Below are positions 16,533 through 16,905 of a DNA stretch of 16,905 bases, one piece after another; positions within the stretch are counted from its first letter, which is position 1, and the number at the start of each line of letters is the position of its first letter. The notes under the pieces are model-generated. The model was not told the origin of the DNA. It did no database searches and was given only the letters and a program-made list of their open reading frames with translations. The stretch is taken from positions 1 to 16,905 of the forward strand of contig JALLAP010000186.1 in NCBI GenBank assembly GCA_036939355.1, read 5' to 3'. This DNA is from Thalassiosira profunda. Lineage: Eukaryota; Bacillariophyta; Thalassiosirophyceae; Thalassiosirales; Thalassiosiraceae. The translations under genes were made by a program, and so were the position numbers.

Positions 16533-16684
16533 CAATCGAGAACTTCTCGCTATCACACTTGCACTTAATGTTTATATTCTTCCGACCTATCTCTTGCTCT
16601 TGGCTATCTCCTGGCTCTCACACATCTCACCGGGCACAACGACCCCTTCCCCTCATTGTCTGTGTTTCTTGACTTCCATCATAC

Positions 16685-16905
16685 TCAGACCTTCATCTTC
16701 CCCAGGTTGGCGGCACACACAGTAACGTCATCGGACGTGGACGCCTCCCTGAGGGCGTCGACCATCGCGTCTTTGGACCCGCCAATATCCAGGCCCTTCT
16801 TCTCAAGCCTGCTGCGCAACTCGTTGACACGCATCTTGCTGAACTTGTCGCAAGCTTTCTGGTTGGCCCTGTGGATGTCAACCAACAGGTCTGCCTTCAG
16901 CTTGG
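16685..16905 (-). CDS. C-terminal end of a protein with a SAP-like motif (partial)
   Basis: The frame is open from the right edge to a TAG/TAA-class stop at 16685, giving 72 residues. The sequence KMRVNELRSRLEKKGLDIGG then SKDAMVDALREA matches the SAP pattern of two amphipathic helices, with the conserved Leu-Leu-Gly-Lys-type spacing (LRSRLEKKGL...G.K..MV..L). SAP motifs bind AT-rich DNA or RNA in many nuclear proteins, and similar helices occur in other contexts. The preceding LKADLLVDIHRANQ segment is helical and charged. The protein ends 21 residues after the motif. The rest of the gene lies outside the window, so its function cannot be named. Confidence 0.65.
   Translation of the reverse strand, partial: KLKADLLVDIHRANQKACDKFSKMRVNELRSRLEKKGLDIGGSKDAMVDALREASTSDDVTVCAANLGKMKV

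Noticed and set aside
16537..16549. CGAGAA-C-TTCTCG inverted repeat just after the peptidase stop
   Set aside because: The one-base loop cannot form a hairpin, spacing does not fit a heat-shock element, and eukaryotic genes do not need a hairpin terminator.
1..16905. tRNA, rRNA, CRISPR array, transposon or viral genes
   Set aside because: I found no cloverleaf, rRNA-like stretch, regular repeat-spacer array, transposase, integrase or capsid-like protein in any frame.

Overview
The window looks like nuclear DNA of a eukaryotic microalga, probably a stramenopile (ochrophyte). Three things suggest this: canonical GT-AG introns of 76-81 nt, eukaryote-type genes (an ERCC6L-like Snf2 remodeller, an F-box protein, a CER1-like wax enzyme, a mitochondrial-carrier-like protein), and a peptidase whose N-terminus carries a signal peptide ending in ASA|F. 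That motif marks import into red-lineage complex plastids. I cannot name a species.

Layout, left to right, with the genes alternating strand throughout: a possible 3' tail of a + gene (3-122); a mitochondrial-carrier-like protein (-, 180-1313); an RluA-type pseudouridine synthase fused to a PHPT1/Janus-type phosphohistidine phosphatase domain (+, 1718-4291); an ERCC6L/PICH-like Snf2 ATPase (-, 7828-4340); a three-exon F-box protein ending in a catalytically eroded Snf2 lobe (+, 8087-9827); a 1383-residue fusion of a CER1/WAX2-like membrane protein with a flavin monooxygenase (-, 13996-9845); a spliced, apparently plastid-targeted S9 serine peptidase (+, 14307-16532); and the C-terminus of a SAP-like protein (-, 16905-16685).

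Divergent pairs share intergenic regions of about 260-400 bp. Convergent pairs are separated by only 48, 17 and 152 bp between stop codons, so neighbouring transcripts must nearly touch or overlap. Two of the shared promoters contain a near-identical 17-nt element, and one also holds a perfect inverted repeat of TGACGT-type sites.

The most unusual content is three multidomain proteins: the RluA-PHPT1 fusion, the F-box plus dead-Snf2 protein beside an intact Snf2 gene, and the CER1-like plus flavin monooxygenase fusion. There is no sign of a mobile element, virus, CRISPR array, rRNA or tRNA.
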